DNA of 64,000 bases from Patiria pectinifera (Eukaryota > Echinodermata > Asteroidea > Valvatida > Asterinidae): assembly GCA_029964075.1 (NCBI GenBank), contig CM057135.1, forward strand, positions 4,697,001 to 4,761,000, written 5' to 3'. Below, one piece after another: positions 24,594-36,750 of the stretch (the stretch's first letter is position 1; every line of letters begins with the position of its first letter). Below the pieces are notes generated by a model that saw only the letters and a program-made list of their open reading frames with translations, was not told the DNA's origin and did not search any database. The position numbers and the translations under genes were made by a program.

Positions 24594-24930
24594 ATCTCGC
24601 ATCACTGCACATTTGTCAAGTGATCACAACATTTGTGGACACTGTGACCAAACTTCCTTGCCTTCTTCAATTTCAGTCAAGCTGTGTGATATCCTGGATG
24701 TTGTAAAAAGGGCTGTGATTGGGATTATAATCTTTTGCCTGGCTATCGGTCATCGTAGCAAGACATCAGTTATATGATCAAGGGCAAATTCTTCCAATTC
24801 CAAACCCCATCAGTTTTTTGTTTCACAACATGCACAATTTGACACAGCTTACATAACACTGCACTTAAATTGATCAATAAATGGAACTTGTCACTTTGTC
24901 CCAAAATGCTGTGATCAATTGTGTTGTGAA
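24594..24930. mobile_element. MITE-like element, family with 49653-49940
   Basis: Contains GATCACAACATTTGTGGACA and AGGGCTGTGATTGGGATTAT, matched by the element at 49653-49940. The left end begins GCATCACTGCACA. The inverted partner near 24880-24925 is weak, so the copy is old. Confidence 0.45.
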
Positions 24931-25204
24931 ACAGGCCAAGGATATGAAGTATCTGCACAAGCAAAAGATAGACCTCAGTGTTTTATAGTCAATTTTAAAA
25001 ACAGTCAGACAGCCTTTTTTGACATTGTAGTACACCTTTTTTTTTAATTTTACAGTTTACTGAAATGTATTAGCAAATCTATCTAAAAATCCAGTGAAAC
25101 ACTATCATTTGGGTCAGTCCATAGGGGGTCCAAAAGTGGGACATTTTTTATGTCCCGGCTTCCCCTCAGGAGCTATTATCGACGACTCGACCTCAAATCA
25201 TGTT

Positions 25205-25615
25205 ATACGTGTATTTGTATAGGGTTGTCCCAAAACAAAAGGAACGTCCTATTTTCAGTACCCTCTGACCAGAAAAACTAATTTGGATGACGGGAATACC
25301 TCTAGATGAAAAATGATACCAAGATACCCGATTCGGTCTGGTAGTATTCATTCCAGGGACCAAGTCGCGGTGTGCAATTGGACAGGCCTTTTTAATCGCT
25401 GTCATTGCGCTTCTGTTGATCACTTGTCCAACGGACCCCGACTTCGTTCCAGAAAAAGGCCACTACAATGAAAATTACTGGACCGAATCAGGTGATCTTG
25501 GTATCATTTTTCATCTAGAAAGAATCCCCGTCTATCCAAACTTTTTTTTTTTCCTGGTTCGAGGGTACTAAAAAAGGCCGTTCTTTTTTTCTTTTCTTCT
25601 TCTTTTTTGTTGAGG
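25205..25615. mobile_element. palindromic MITE
   Basis: The left arm (about 25225-25345) and right arm (about 25483-25590) are reverse complements with mismatches. Shared words are GATGAAAAATGATACCAAGAT, GACGGG and TACCCTC. The interior has no coding frame. The start TAGGGTTGTCCCAAAAC looks like a mariner-type terminus, but the right end is hidden in T and G runs. Confidence 0.5.
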
Positions 25616-25677
25616 GGGGGGGGGACCACTCTGTATATCTTAACTTTTTTGAAATGATGTGAAATGAACCAGGTTTA

Positions 25678-25865
25678 AGCACGGGTGTCAACGACACAGC
25701 CACATTGAAATACGTTTAGAAGTCACATTGTCTATAGCACTTAATGCTTTTATTCAAACATGAAACATCATTATAAAACGCCACTATTAAAACAATGTGT
25801 TTTATACAAACAATTCTGAATATTACACAACACTTTTGATCAAACACGCCATAACTGTCATAAAA
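25678..25865. repeat. dispersed repeat, copy B of a pair
   Basis: Diverged direct copy of 23886-24085, shorter by about 10 bases and with one internal deletion. Confidence 0.6.
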
Positions 25866-25995
25866 TCAATAGTCAATTGATTACAACATTTCTGAATACT
25901 GAGGTCTTGCCATGACGATTGACAACCAGACAACCAGGAAAATGACTATAATCTCAACTGCAGCCCTTTGCACAACATGAGAGCACTGACATCGA

Positions 25996-26632
25996 TTAAC
26001 CAATTAAAGCCGGAGGGCGGATAAACACGATTTGGCTGCTTCTGTACCCAGACACGGCTGACAGGATAAGAAGCAAAAATTTCCTCGACTCGCCACAAGT
26101 GAAATCTAGGCCAAAAATAAAAGTCGGTCTCTGGTCAGCGCGCGCGTCGATTTTAATCATGCGCGTCTTTCTTTTTTTTCCCCAAAATGTTCCACGGTAG
26201 CTCCAACAGCGCCCTCCAACAGCGCCCTCTATTGATCATTTGCAAAGGCAAATGATCGAGGGCGCAAAGGCAAATTATGGAGGACAAAAAATAAAAAAAA
26301 TAGTACCCCACCTTGTCTGTACAATCCAAGCTTGAAAAAAAAAGGAAAAAAAAATAAATAAGCGAGTCGCCGCATCTATTCTGGAACTTTGGTCTGACCA
26401 GAGACCGAGTATTTTTTTTTTTTTGGCCGAAACCCTTGTGCTTTTTGTACACACCACAAACTCCAAGAAATCTTTGTGGTTGACCGTGTTTTGAACTTGA
26501 ACGTGGCATTACAACACGGTTTCTGTGGTAGCAAATATCGCTCCGTGGCACTCCCGGAGCGTTGAAAAAGTTGAGGTTTGTGGCGTTTTGCTGGAGCAAA
26601 TTGGCTGGGAAATTTTGCCGTTAAGTGGTTAA
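25996..26632. mobile_element. TTAA-flanked non-autonomous element (piggyBac- or Kolobok-type target)
   Basis: The element lies between TTAA at 25996 and TTAA at 26629. Ends are TTAACCAATTAAAG on the left and, reversed, TTAACCACTTAACG on the right. The flanks CACTGACATCGA and GGCAAGGAACTTGGTC are joined almost without a gap at 63952-63976, where TTGA stands in place of the element. That is an empty paralogous site. There is no transposase frame. The interior resembles 61480-61830. Confidence 0.75.
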
Positions 26633-27414
26633 GGCAAGGAACTTGGTCAGCGCCTAAATGTTTTTGTATTCAATGGACCACTGTGTAGTGATGCGAGACT
26701 GAAATTTCATGAAACTCATAGGGCTTAAAGCAAAGGATACGGAGTATTGAACAATTAAAAAAATATATAAATTCACTTCATGGTTTTCTAGTCACAAGTC
26801 AAAAAGTAGAAATTTCCAACTGTTTTGTTCAATTATATTTCATGTTTTAAAATACCCTGCTTTCTATATTATGCTATTCCCTCTTAACATGTTGACTGCC
26901 GACTACAAATATACTCGTAGTGACAGACGTACCAAACGTTTCCACTACGAGTATACTCGTAACTGGTAAGAGTGTGTGAGTTCAATGCTGAAAAATCAGT
27001 TAGGAAAAAGTACTTTTTCTTCAAAATACTGTCCCAAATTAAAGAGAACATTGTGTGGGGTCGAGAATATAACTCATTTGAAGCACCTCATTTATTATCA
27101 GAATACAAAATGCAAGTGATTACGCCCACAGGGGTGGGCTAAACTACACAATCCCCGAAAATGGTTGACCACACAAGTTTATACTTTGCTTTATGTGCCC
27201 GACTCAACAGATAAATGCTGAACTTGCTCCAAATCGTTCAGTGACTGGTACTGCTGCAGCTTTACATGTACTTTTGGGACTTTCCAACGTGCAGTCGAGT
27301 CCAAACCGATATGATATATAACAAGCTTCATCTACGGGCTAGTAAATGTTTTAACTATCAACGATACTGAACGAAGTGAACAAAAAGTAATCGACCGAGC
27401 TGTATAAGCTACAT
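26633..27414. other. gene-free stretch with a short palindrome
   Basis: No gene is visible. ACTACAAATATACTCGTAGT and CACTACGAGTATACTCGTAA (about 26900-26960) form paired TACGAGTATACTCGTA-like palindromes. Confidence 0.45.
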
Positions 27415-27580
27415 ATTGCCGGTCTCGACCCGAGACCAGCCAAAAAATCGAGACCAAAGGAGACCGAGACCGAGAACATGAAGACAAAGACCACAGCTTA
27501 TTAGACGGAGACCGAGACCAGCAAAAAGTGGTCTCAAGACCGTCTCGAGACCGGTCGAGACCGGTCTCGAGACCTACAAC
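27415..27580. repeat. GAGACC/GGTCTC cluster
   Basis: About 15 copies of GAGACC or its complement, including GTCTCGAGACCGGTCGAGACC, which folds on itself. Low-complexity repeat; the overlapping Arg/Ser-rich minus-strand frame is a product of it. Confidence 0.65.
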
Positions 27581-28037
27581 AATGGACCAGGCACAAGACC
27601 AACTTGTAACAGGCATAAACCATGAAAAAAAGGAACTTGTGTCAGGCAGGATTGCCACACCCTGAAGTAGTGACCAAAGCCATCCACCTACTACCCATAA
27701 ACTGTCTCAGATATTTATGAGCAATCAGCATTAGTACACTGATATTTCTCTTTACTGGAAATGATCAATGACGCATAAATACCTCAGACAGTCATACTTA
27801 TTCCCATTGGTCAATAACCTGTCAAGTGGTTGGCCATTACATTTGTATTTGATGAAAACTACCAATTGGCCACATCGTGCAAGTACACGTGCCAATCGCC
27901 GTATAAGGATTTGTTAACATGGGTGTCCCGTAAAGTTAAGTTGTTAGACAGAATCGTCTGAAATTTATCATTTTTATGTTGTTCTGGACTAAAACAAATA
28001 TGGGTTTTAATTATCAGCATTAAAACTCCAACCTTTC

Positions 28038-28259
28038 TTAACCGCTTGATGCCGGTTGACGTGTATACCCGCAATAATTTTACGGTATTCAGAACGGATG
28101 ACTGGTAAACACGTAGTAAGCAAGTCCAGAAAAAAAACAGGCTGAAAAATCCCAGTGCTACCGGCAGGTGACAGCCTGGACCGGCACCAATGTTGTGAGG
28201 GAAAAAAACCCGCTCCTGGTCTGGTCAATGTCAAAATAATCCCGCCGTTAAGTGGTTAA
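28038..28259. mobile_element. 222-bp TTAA-flanked MITE
   Basis: The left end TTAACCGCTTGATGCCGG and the reversed right end TTAACCACTTAACGGCGG match at most positions, and TTAA is present at both borders. It is the same end type as the element at 25996-26632 but with a different interior. Confidence 0.65.
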
Positions 28260-28879
28260 ACAGAGTGTTTGAAACCCAACTGTAAGTCCAAATGGGTTGA
28301 AAGTTAGTGTGTAGATAAGCCACACAAGCGAAAAAATCTGATGAGTTATTTATTACTCTTGTCTTAGTTCAACAACTTTACACATAATTTCACTCAAATC
28401 TTAGTGCAACCCCCAAAAAGAACATCCACACAAGCGAAACAATCTGAGGAGTTATCTTTCCTTTTTACTAAGATTTGGGATTTGTTTTACTGTTTATGAT
28501 GTTCCTCACACAGAATGTAATGGCCTTCCAGTCTCTTCTCTCAAGACTTGCCCCTGCAGTCCGCTTGCATTTCTCACAGTCAGCCTTGCCCGGCACTTTG
28601 CCCGGCACTTTGCCCATTATTATGAATCTCTTCATGTGGCTACTGACGGCTCCCTTTTCTACCTTTGTCCATGGTACACGTTGTGACGGGCCACGTCTGT
28701 TGACCTACAGTCAAACAAATCAAAAATATTATGGTGCACATTTTAAATATTCATAATACGAAAATATAACAAACATGCAATACTGCCTGCCGAGTTTTGG
28801 CCGATTTGGCTGCCAGAATGAGTGTGGCCACCAATATTCAAAGGACCATAACTCACCTGTTAGCCACATTTACTGGGTT
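28260..28879. other. gene-free stretch
   Basis: Only a short direct repeat (CCACACAAGCGAAA.AATCTGA at about 28321 and 28427) is seen. The short plus-strand frame at 28475-28756 has no recognised domain. Confidence 0.4.
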
Positions 28880-29085
28880 TGATTTCTTTGGAAAGGTAAC
28901 ATCATGACATTATTTTTAATGTTGGAGCAATTTCACCTACATGTACAGTGGCCTTTTGACCTTTACCTTGAACTTAAATTTGGTATAAAATTATACCCCA
29001 ACAAAAATTGGAGGTTCTGATATAAATATTTTTTGTTTGCTTTCTAAATTCTAGCTCTTTGGAAGTTGGCATAAATGTACATGTT
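28880..29085 (+). repeat. dispersed repeat with TTTGACCTTTACCTTGAAC
   Basis: Shares TTTGACCT, ATACCCCAACAAAAATTGG, TTCTAGCTCTT and AGTTGGCATA with 1640-1800, 2210-2430 (reverse), 59390-59620 and 62590-62945. This is a dispersed family rather than a gene. Confidence 0.5.
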
Positions 29086-30937
29086 GTGTTGATTTTTTTT
29101 TTCTTTTCTTAAGTAAATATGCAAATTTATGTACACATGATCTAAGCGCATACGTATGCATGACATGATCCAGCTATCACAGAAATACATGTGTTGTATG
29201 CTTTTCAATGTACATGTGCATGTACACACTTCTGAACCAAAACCCAAACCCAAACCCGAACCCAACCGATGTTCAGAAAAAAAAATAGGAACCGAACCAA
29301 ACCAAACCTTGAAGATGCAGATTTTTTACTTTGACATGAGGAAGGAAACGAGAAATGTTTACCTTTAAGTTCCATTATATATTGGTTGGGGTTTTTTTTG
29401 GGGGGGGGGGAAATGTTGGTCCCCAAAAAGTGGGTCAAAAAATTACGGCGTGGGGTTCGGGGCCGGCTTAAGGGCCCCAAATTCTTTTAGACTCTAGATG
29501 CGCTGTGGTGCGATCTGAAGCAATTTCTGACCACTTTAACCAATGAAAAAGATCGATGGACGTCACATTAAAAAAAAAAAATGGTTTCGTTTTTATGGGG
29601 GGCAAGGCCCGCTTTGCCCCCCCTCCCGGATCCGCCCTTGCATGTACATGTACCTTTCCAAAGAAATGAAAATCAGAACATTTAGCCAACAAGGAGGTAT
29701 GATCTTTTAAATATTATACATTTTATATTATACATGTATATAAATACAATACTGGTGATATTTTGGGGTGAGAAAATTGGATCCAGATTGAATAACCTTC
29801 TTGTTACCTTTTGGTCTTTATATTTTTTTCTCATGTGCATATAGAGTGAGAGATATAAAGGAGATAACTTTATGACCACTGGACATGGGGATTAATTTTT
29901 ATCAGTTTTTTAGTGTAAAAATAGGGCACAAAATGGACACCAAAGTGTGACATGCAACATATGGGGTTAGAACTGTTCTAGTTTCTGATAAAATGTTATT
30001 TATTTTACTTCTTTTTGCCAATTTTTTTTTCTGTAAAAAGCTTCTTGTTATAAATACCAGAAGTTCCGTGGAAAATACTTGAAATTTCTGAAAAAAAATG
30101 AAAAATGAAAACTGTAATGGTTGTAACATTTGGTGTCCAAAATGTTACAAACATAACATGGGTATAACAGCAACTGAAAACAGACATGTCCTGATTGAAA
30201 GTGGAGTGATTGTGAACCATCAGCAGTCATGACATATTGTTAAAAAGTTTTTATCGTCTCCATGTGCTTTCCATGTAAAAAAAAAATCACGTTAAGAACA
30301 CAGATCACTAACATTCCATTTTTTCCCTCCTACACAGAGTGAAGCAAATTGAAACAATTCGCTTTAAACTATATCTGAAGTGAAGCTACCCATGCATACA
30401 TCTTGTACTATCCTCAATTCATATCATTCAAATATAAATTAAGAATAGGTGCATGGTTGAACTTTGGTGTCCACACAATTGATACGTGTTACATACGTTA
30501 CAGCAAAATGTGAAATTTGTAAAGTAGGCTACATTTTACATCACATTTTGATTACTTAGCTTGCCAATTGTATAGAATCTTCATTTTGATGTTCATTATT
30601 AGCCTATTCCATAAGTCACTGTGGTTTAAGGGAGTTTTTGGATGTTGGTGTCTTTTGTTACGAACGTAAGATATTATGCCATTCATGTCTAATAAATATC
30701 TCCCAACATGGTATGTACATTTTTTTAGCACATTTCTGTACTTCAAATGACAAAGTGATTGTAATAATATTACATTAAGTAACTAAAGTTAACCAACAGC
30801 AACATTTGAAGTGTTTTCTGTACATTTTAGGTAACGTTTGTAACGGCGTCTTTCAGTACATTAATCAATTGGTCATTTCTCTATAATCCAAAGTCCTGGT
30901 ATGCATTTGCCTACAAAGCTCAGACACAAATGCTATC
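29086..30937. other. gene-free stretch
   Basis: Contains ACCCAAACCCAAACCC-type simple sequence at 29235-29260 and G/C runs at 29394-29412. A GGGGGGCAAGGCCCGCTTTG palindrome at 29598-29615 precedes CCCGGATCCGCCCTTGCATG, which resembles a degraded transposon end. No coding region supported. Confidence 0.4.
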
Positions 30938-31915
30938 ATGTGGAACTTTCTCAAATCAGATAGAAAGAAATGTCTAATTGTAGATCACGTCATATTGATC
31001 GGAAGTAGGAGATGTGTTTATACTCAACCTAGAGTTGTTGTCATTGGCCTACTCGCCTGTGCAGGGGATGTACATTTAAATCCAGGGCCTGCTGCATGTA
31101 CATCACGTGTCCTACCAGATTGCATTGCAAGTGGTAGGAGGGTTAACAGCAAATATAAACTCAGATGTGCAGACTGCCAAAATTTTGCTCATCCGAGCTG
31201 TGTTGGGACTACACAAAAACAGGCTCAAATTATCATTGCCAACTCATTGCCGTGGTATTGCTCTGACTGTTGTGCTCCTTGTAGTGTGTGTGATGGAAAT
31301 GTGCTTAGGGAACACCATGCAGTACAATGTGACAGGTGCGACAAATGGCTGCATACTGCGTGTTGCAACATTGATGATTTGACTTACACGTCTCTCATGT
31401 CGAGTGACTGCAACTGGGTTTGTCCACTGTGTGATGCCATAAACTTTTCGGACTCATTTTTCAATGAAGGGGACATTTCCGTTGAAAATTCTGTGAATGG
31501 AGAATTGACGGTTGTCGGTTCTGCTCGAGACTTGACAGTTGTCGGTTCTCCTCGAGATAACAACAAGCCAAATAATGACCAGTCATCTGCCATTAATGAT
31601 CAAACTAAGAGGAAAGCGAGGGCAAAGAAAACCACTCCCAAGCTTAGAGACAGAATCAGGATCGGGTTGACTAATTGCCAGAGTGTTAAATCGAAATCTG
31701 GTGACATTGCCGTGTTGTCAGATACCATCAAGCCTGATTTCATTTGTGGGACCGAATCGTGGCTTGATCCAAGCATAAATAGTGCTGAGATTTTTCCCGA
31801 AAACTACGCTGTCTTCAGAAAAGATGGGAAGACTACTACTACTGGAGGGGGTGTTTTTCAGACTGTTAAAGGGGACTTACCTTCAACTCACTGCAGTGAA
31901 CTAAACAGACTGTGA
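30938..31915 (+). pseudogene. retrotransposon 5' ORF: 2A-like peptide, PHD fingers, start of endonuclease
   Basis: This 325-residue frame keeps Cys/His patterns of two PHD-like fingers (CADC..HPSC..WYCSDC and CSVC..CDRC.KWLHTAC..WVCPLC). Two copies of an LTVVGS-type segment lie in the linker. The endonuclease begins at RIGLTNCQSVKSK and breaks after ESWLDPS at a frame change near 31900. The 2A-like end (NPGP then A) should separate a short N-terminal peptide of about 50 residues from the rest. Confidence 0.8.
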
Positions 31916-31924
31916 AATATTATG

Positions 31925-32387
31925 GACTTAAACCAAAGCAAAGGGATGTAGACCTATGCTAATTGGCGTTTTCTACCGCCCACTCAAGGATAATGGAGAA
32001 GCAATCGAAATATTGGGACAATCATTTGCCAACCTGGAAAATAAGATCAACTCTCGTAACATTATTTTGACTGGAGATTTTAACTTGCCCAACATCGATT
32101 GGAGTGACAACAGTGTTTCAACCAGAAGTGGGTACAGCTCTAAAGCTGCAGCACAACTGGTCACCCTAGTTGAAGTACATGGGCTCACTCAACATGTCAA
32201 TCAACCCACAAGAAAACAGGGAAACACCGAGAACATCTTAGACTTGGTTTTCACCAACAATCCTGACATGGTGGACAAGATCACGGTTGTTGAGGGTATT
32301 TCTGACCACAGCTCGGTGATAGTGGATTTAAGGATTGCCCCGATTAGAAAACGACCAGTGAAGCGAAAGATCTACTTGCGCAACTAA
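31925..32387 (+). pseudogene. retrotransposon endonuclease, C-terminal half
   Basis: Contains GVFYRPL, ILTGDFNLPNIDW and GISDHSSVIVDL, the conserved core of AP-like endonucleases of CR1-group elements. The frame ends with TAA at 32385, and translation in the same frame continues directly after it into the RT linker. The stop is therefore a point mutation and not the natural end. Confidence 0.8.
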
Positions 32388-34450
32388 GCTGACACTGATG
32401 GTGTCACCCAAGCCTTGGAAGATTTTACAAGCGAATACTTCAAGACCAACAAAGGGAAGACTGTAACAGAAAAATGGGACTGCATCAAGACAGCAATTCT
32501 CCAAACCATGGAAAAATGTGTTCCTCACAAGATGACATCTAGCCGTTTCAACTTGCCCTGGTTTGATAGGACACTGAGACGGGCTGTAAAAAAGAAGCAA
32601 CGTCTATACAATAAGGCCATCAAATCAGGAAAGGTTGCTGATTGGAAAGTTTTCCGTGAATGCAGGAGAAATACACACAAACTCATCAAAAAAACTCGCT
32701 CTACATACATAAGAGAAACCTTGGGATCTGCCATCAAGGAGGAGCCTAAAAAATTCTGGACATTTATTAAAAAAGTTAAGGCAAGAAAACCCAGGAGTTG
32801 CAGACCTTGAGAAAGATGGAAAGATTATCAGCGATGATACAGAGAAGGCGAACATCTTGAATGAACAGTTTCAGAGTGTGTTTACCAAGAAGCCTCCTGG
32901 GGAATTGCCCCAACTTGGTGCTAGCCTGTACGAACAGATTGGTCAGCTCATCAACACCAAAGAGGGAGTTGAAAAGCTCCTCAGCCAGCTTAAGCCCAAC
33001 AAAGCACCAGGTCCAGACGGAATTCCACCTTGGTTTCTGAAACTTGGAGCTAAGCAGCTAGCCTCACCACTTCAGGACCTGTTCCAAAGTTCAATCAACA
33101 CAGGTGAAGTACCACAAGATTGGAAGGAAGCAAATATTACATCAACATTCAAGAAGGGGAGCCGTGCTTGTGCAGCAAACTACCGTCCTGTTTCACTCAC
33201 TTCAGTGGTTTGCAAGGCTTTGGAGCACATTGTACACAGCCATGTGATGAAACATTTGGAGAACCAACATATATTAACCGATTTTTAACATGGATTCCGG
33301 GCTAAAAAGTCAACAGAAACGCAACTCATCCTCACAATTCATGACATTAGCATGGAACTCAACAAGAACAACTTGGTTGATGTCGCAGTGCTTGATTTTA
33401 CCAAGGCCCTCGACAAAGTCCCGCACCGCCGTCTTATCTCCAAACTTCAATATTATGGATTAAGTGGGGAGATCTCAACATGGGTTCAGGATTTCCTGAC
33501 GGGGCGTACACAACAAGTCGTAAATAATGGGCATACACTGCAGCCGTTACATCTGGTGTACCACAGGGCACTGTCACTGGTCCACTTTTGTTTTTGTTGT
33601 ACATCAACGACCTGCCAAACAACATCACCTCCCAGACCAGGCTTTTTGCAGATGACTGCTTGCTTTACGCCCAATTCCTACCGACGGGGACACCAGCACT
33701 TTGCAGAATGACCTGAAACTCCTAGAAAACTGGCAAGACACTTGGTTAATGAACTTTACACATCCAAGCAAGTGCTGTACCATGACCATAGGCAAGAGAA
33801 ACCCACCTCAGCATGAATACAAGTTTTGCAATCAAGTTTTGGACAGCGTCTCATCTCAAAAATACCTTGGTGTTCACATATTTAATACCCTCAGCTGGAA
33901 CATCCATGTTCAGGAGTCCATCAAGAAAGCTCAAAGAGTGCAGAATGTTATCTGCAGGAATTTGTGGAGCTGTAACAGTGAAGTGAAAACAACTGCCTAT
34001 TTGAGCTTAGTGAGACCACTCTTAGAATATGCTGCATCCGCATGGGAACCCTCAACAAAGCAGGACATTAACTCACTTGAAAGAGTTCAACGTCAAGCAG
34101 CTAGATTTTGCACAGGAAACTACCAAAGGGATACGGGAACTGTTACTAAACTTCTGGATGATTTAAGATGGGACACACTACAGAACAGAAGAAATCAACA
34201 GAAATTATGTATGCTCTACAAGATGAAAAATGGGTTGGTCGACATTCCACTTCACAACTATGTTCAGCCTAATACCAGAGATACAAGGGGAAACAACCAA
34301 AAATTCATTCAAGTCAGTCACAAAGCTAGGGCCTTCAAAGATTCATTCTTCGTGTCAACTGTTAAACACTGGAACTCACTCTCCTCGGCTGCTGTGAACA
34401 GCGTAACACTAGCTGAATTCAAGGGACATATCAGTAATATCCACCAGTAG
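32388..34450 (+). pseudogene. retrotransposon reverse transcriptase and C-terminal domain, broken
   Basis: The linker (32388-32800) is followed by RT fingers and palm in another frame (32800-33530; stop TAA at 33286 just before HGFRAKKSTETQL). The FADD box is in a third frame (33540-33690) and the thumb/C-terminal domain in a fourth (33701-34450; SSQKYLGVHI, LVRPLLEYAASAW, HWNSL). All family blocks are in the right order, so the element is full-length on its 3' side but inactive. Confidence 0.85.
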
Positions 34451-34814
34451 TCTATTTCTACACGCAGTGCGCAAGTTAGCGTTGATGTATCCGGCAGGAT
34501 ATTTTGCCGACTTAAACAATGGAGATGGAGATGGGCGCAGACATTTTGAATTCATGTGCGTGTTTGTAGAACATAATCAAATTAGATGGATTGAATTTTG
34601 AAAGTCTACATGCAAAGCGCAAGTAGAACATACGCAAACAACTTATGCGCGTCATCGACAGTTCAAAAACGTGAAGGCAAAAAGCATCTGCAGCGAATGC
34701 GCGCACGCGTTGCGCTGTTTGCGTGGAGCAAAATGACACGCTAATTGGCTGATCGTGCATTTCGGTTTTGGGCGTATTGGCTTCGATAACGCACCGGTTT
34801 GGAATACAAATGTG
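34451..34814. other. short gene-free stretch after the retrotransposon
   Basis: GCCGGCAGGATATTTTGCCG-like pairing near 34490-34512 may be a 3' UTR hairpin of the retrotransposon. Nothing else recognised. Confidence 0.4.
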
Positions 34815-35635
34815 TGCAAGTGTGATGTGTGCATGGATACTTGCTGCATTCAAAGACAGACTGGTCCCCACAGACACTGATGTTTGTATGGATATTTGCT
34901 GCATTCGAACACAAACTGGTCAACACAGACACTGATATGTGTCTTGATATTTGCTGTATTCAAAGACAGACTGGTCCCCACAGACACTATGATGTGTGTG
35001 TGGATATTTGCTGCATTCAAAGGCAGACTGGTCCCCACAGACACTGTGATGTGTGTGTGGATATTTGCTGCATTCAAAGGCAGACTGGTCCCCACAGACA
35101 CTATGATGTGTGTGTGGATATTTGCTGCATTCAAAGACAGCTAGACTGGTCCCCACAGACGCTGTGATATGGATAGTTGCTGCATCCAAAGACAGACTGG
35201 TCCCCTCATATACTGTGATATTTGTGTGGATATTTGCTGCATTCAAAGACAGACTGGTCCCCCATAGACACTGGATGTGTGTGTGGATATTTGCTGCATT
35301 CAAAGACAGACGGTCCCCACAGACAATGTGTTGTGCGTATTGATATTTGCTGCAATCAATGGATATTTGCTGAATTAAAGGACAGACTGGTCCCCACAGA
35401 CACTGTTCTGTGTGTGTGAATAGTTGCTGCATTCAAAGTCAGACTCTATGCACAGACACTGCGATGTGTGTATGGATATTTGCTGTATTCAAAGACAGAC
35501 TGGTCCGCACAGACACGGCGATGTGTGTGTGGATATTTGCTGCATTCAAAGACAGACTGGTCCCCACAGACACTGTGATGTGTGTGTGTGTGTGTGTGTG
35601 TTTGAATAGTTGCTGCATTCAATGAAAAAATTAAT
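34815..35635. repeat. 57-bp satellite array, block 1
   Basis: About 14 units of 57 bp: GGATATTTGCTGCATTCAAAG, then ACAGACTGGTCCCCACAGAC, then ACTGTGATGTGTGTGT. Since 57 is a multiple of three and most units lack stops, several frames on both strands stay open. They give 19-residue periodic peptides, which I treat as artefacts. (GT)n expansion occurs at 35579-35601. Confidence 0.9.
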
Positions 35636-35646
35636 TCAATACTTAC

Positions 35647-35724
35647 GAACTGGCTGATCAGGTGAATTGAGAGATGATGGCAATTTCTCTTCACCAACAA
35701 CTCCGGAGGTCATTGCTTCTTCAT
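35647..35724 (-). other. 78-nt cassette exon-like segment, copy 1
   Basis: On the minus strand the acceptor (TTTTACATGCAG) precedes 78 bases that read EEAM..GEEKLP..NSPDQPV and end with the donor GTAAGT. Both ends are phase 1, so the segment can be included or skipped without a frame change. It lies in a 240-bp spacer between blocks of the 57-bp satellite. Copies 2 and 3 keep length, frame and both splice sites. Which gene it comes from is unknown. Confidence 0.5.
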
Positions 35725-35875
35725 CTGCATGTAAAACAGAATCAAAATGCATACACTCTTCATATCTAAATCATGCGAGTAAATTATCTCAAATTTCAGC
35801 TCTTCAGCAGTACGGTCAACTTCTCATTGAGTATAAAATTCATCATGTCAAAATTCCAGCTTTCATAAGGTCCCC

Positions 35876-36470
35876 AAAGACACTGTGATGTGTGTGTGAA
35901 TATTTGCTGCACTCAAAGACAGACTGGTCCCACGGACATTGTGTGATACGTGTATTCGATGCATCCAAAGACAGACTGGCCGGTCCCTACAGACACTCTG
36001 ATGTGTGTGTGGATATTTGCTGCATTCAAAGACAGACTGGTCCCCACAGACACTGTGATAAGTGTGTGGATATTTGCTGCATTCAAAGACAGACTGGTCC
36101 CAACAGACACTGTGATGTGTGTGTGGAATTTTGCTGCATTCAAATACAGACTGGTCCCCACGGACACTGTGATGTGTGTATGGATATTTGCTGCATTCAA
36201 TGGATATTCGCTGCATTCAAATACAGACTGGTCCCCACAAACACTGTGATGTGTGTATGGATAGTTGCTGCATTCAAAGACAGGCGGTTCCAACAGACAA
36301 TGTGTCGTGTGTATGGATATTTGCTGCATTCAATGGATATTCGCTGCATTCAAGGACAGACTGGTCCCCACAGACACTGTGCTGTGCGTATGGATAGTTG
36401 CTGCATTCAAAGACAAACTGGTCCCCACAGACACTGATGTCTGTGTGTCTGGATAGCTGCTGCATTCAAT
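35876..36470. repeat. 57-bp satellite array, block 2
   Basis: About 10 units of the same 57-bp sequence, with some shortened ones (extra TGGATATTCGCTGCATTCAA at about 36201 and 36337). Confidence 0.9.
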
Positions 36471-36493
36471 GAAAAAATAAATTCAATACTTAC

Positions 36494-36571
36494 GAACTGG
36501 CTGATCAGGTGAATTGACAGATTGTGGCAATTTCTCTTCACCAACAACTTCTGAGGACATGGCTTCTTCAT
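36494..36571 (-). other. 78-nt cassette exon-like segment, copy 2
   Basis: Same position in the spacer, acceptor (TTTTACGTGCAG) and donor GTAAGT kept. The peptide differs from copy 1 at a few positions (T to S, G to E, S to Q, L to V) without stops or indels. Confidence 0.5.
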
Positions 36572-36750
36572 CTGCACGTAAAACAGAATCAAAACGCATA
36601 CGCTTATTTCATATCTAAATCATGCGAGTAAATTATCTCAAATTTCAGCTCTTCAGCAGTACAGTCTACTTCTCATCGAGTATAAAATTCATCATGTCAA
36701 AATTCCAGCTGTCATAAGCCTGCAGAATGAAATAGATCAGCTTCCAAACA

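Larger units (their letters stand above)
30938..34450 (+). mobile_element. decayed CR1-like non-LTR retrotransposon with PHD fingers and 2A-like peptide
   Basis: Ordered parts on the plus strand: hydrophobic/basic start, 2A-like GDVHLNPGP (about 31064-31090), two PHD-like zinc fingers (about 31160-31435), AP endonuclease (about 31660-32350; ESWLDPS, GDFNLPNIDW, SDHSSV), then reverse transcriptase. RT motifs are NKAPGPDGIPPWF at 33000, NYRPVSLTS, a catalytic-Asp region DFTKALDKVPHRRL and FADD at 33645-33656. A C-terminal domain ends at 34450. There are stops at 32385 and 33286, and frame changes near 31900, 32800, 33535 and 33690. The copy cannot make a full protein. PHD fingers in CR1-group elements are described in the literature. 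Confidence 0.9.

Noticed and set aside
26153..26599. 148-residue minus-strand frame as a gene
   Set aside because: It lies wholly inside the TTAA-flanked element, runs through homopolymers, and the related copy at 61480-61830 does not keep the frame.
34829..36465. Many overlapping Cys-rich open frames (for example FAAFKDRLVPTDT-type)
   Set aside because: They are periodic with 19 residues on both strands and follow directly from the 57-bp satellite.
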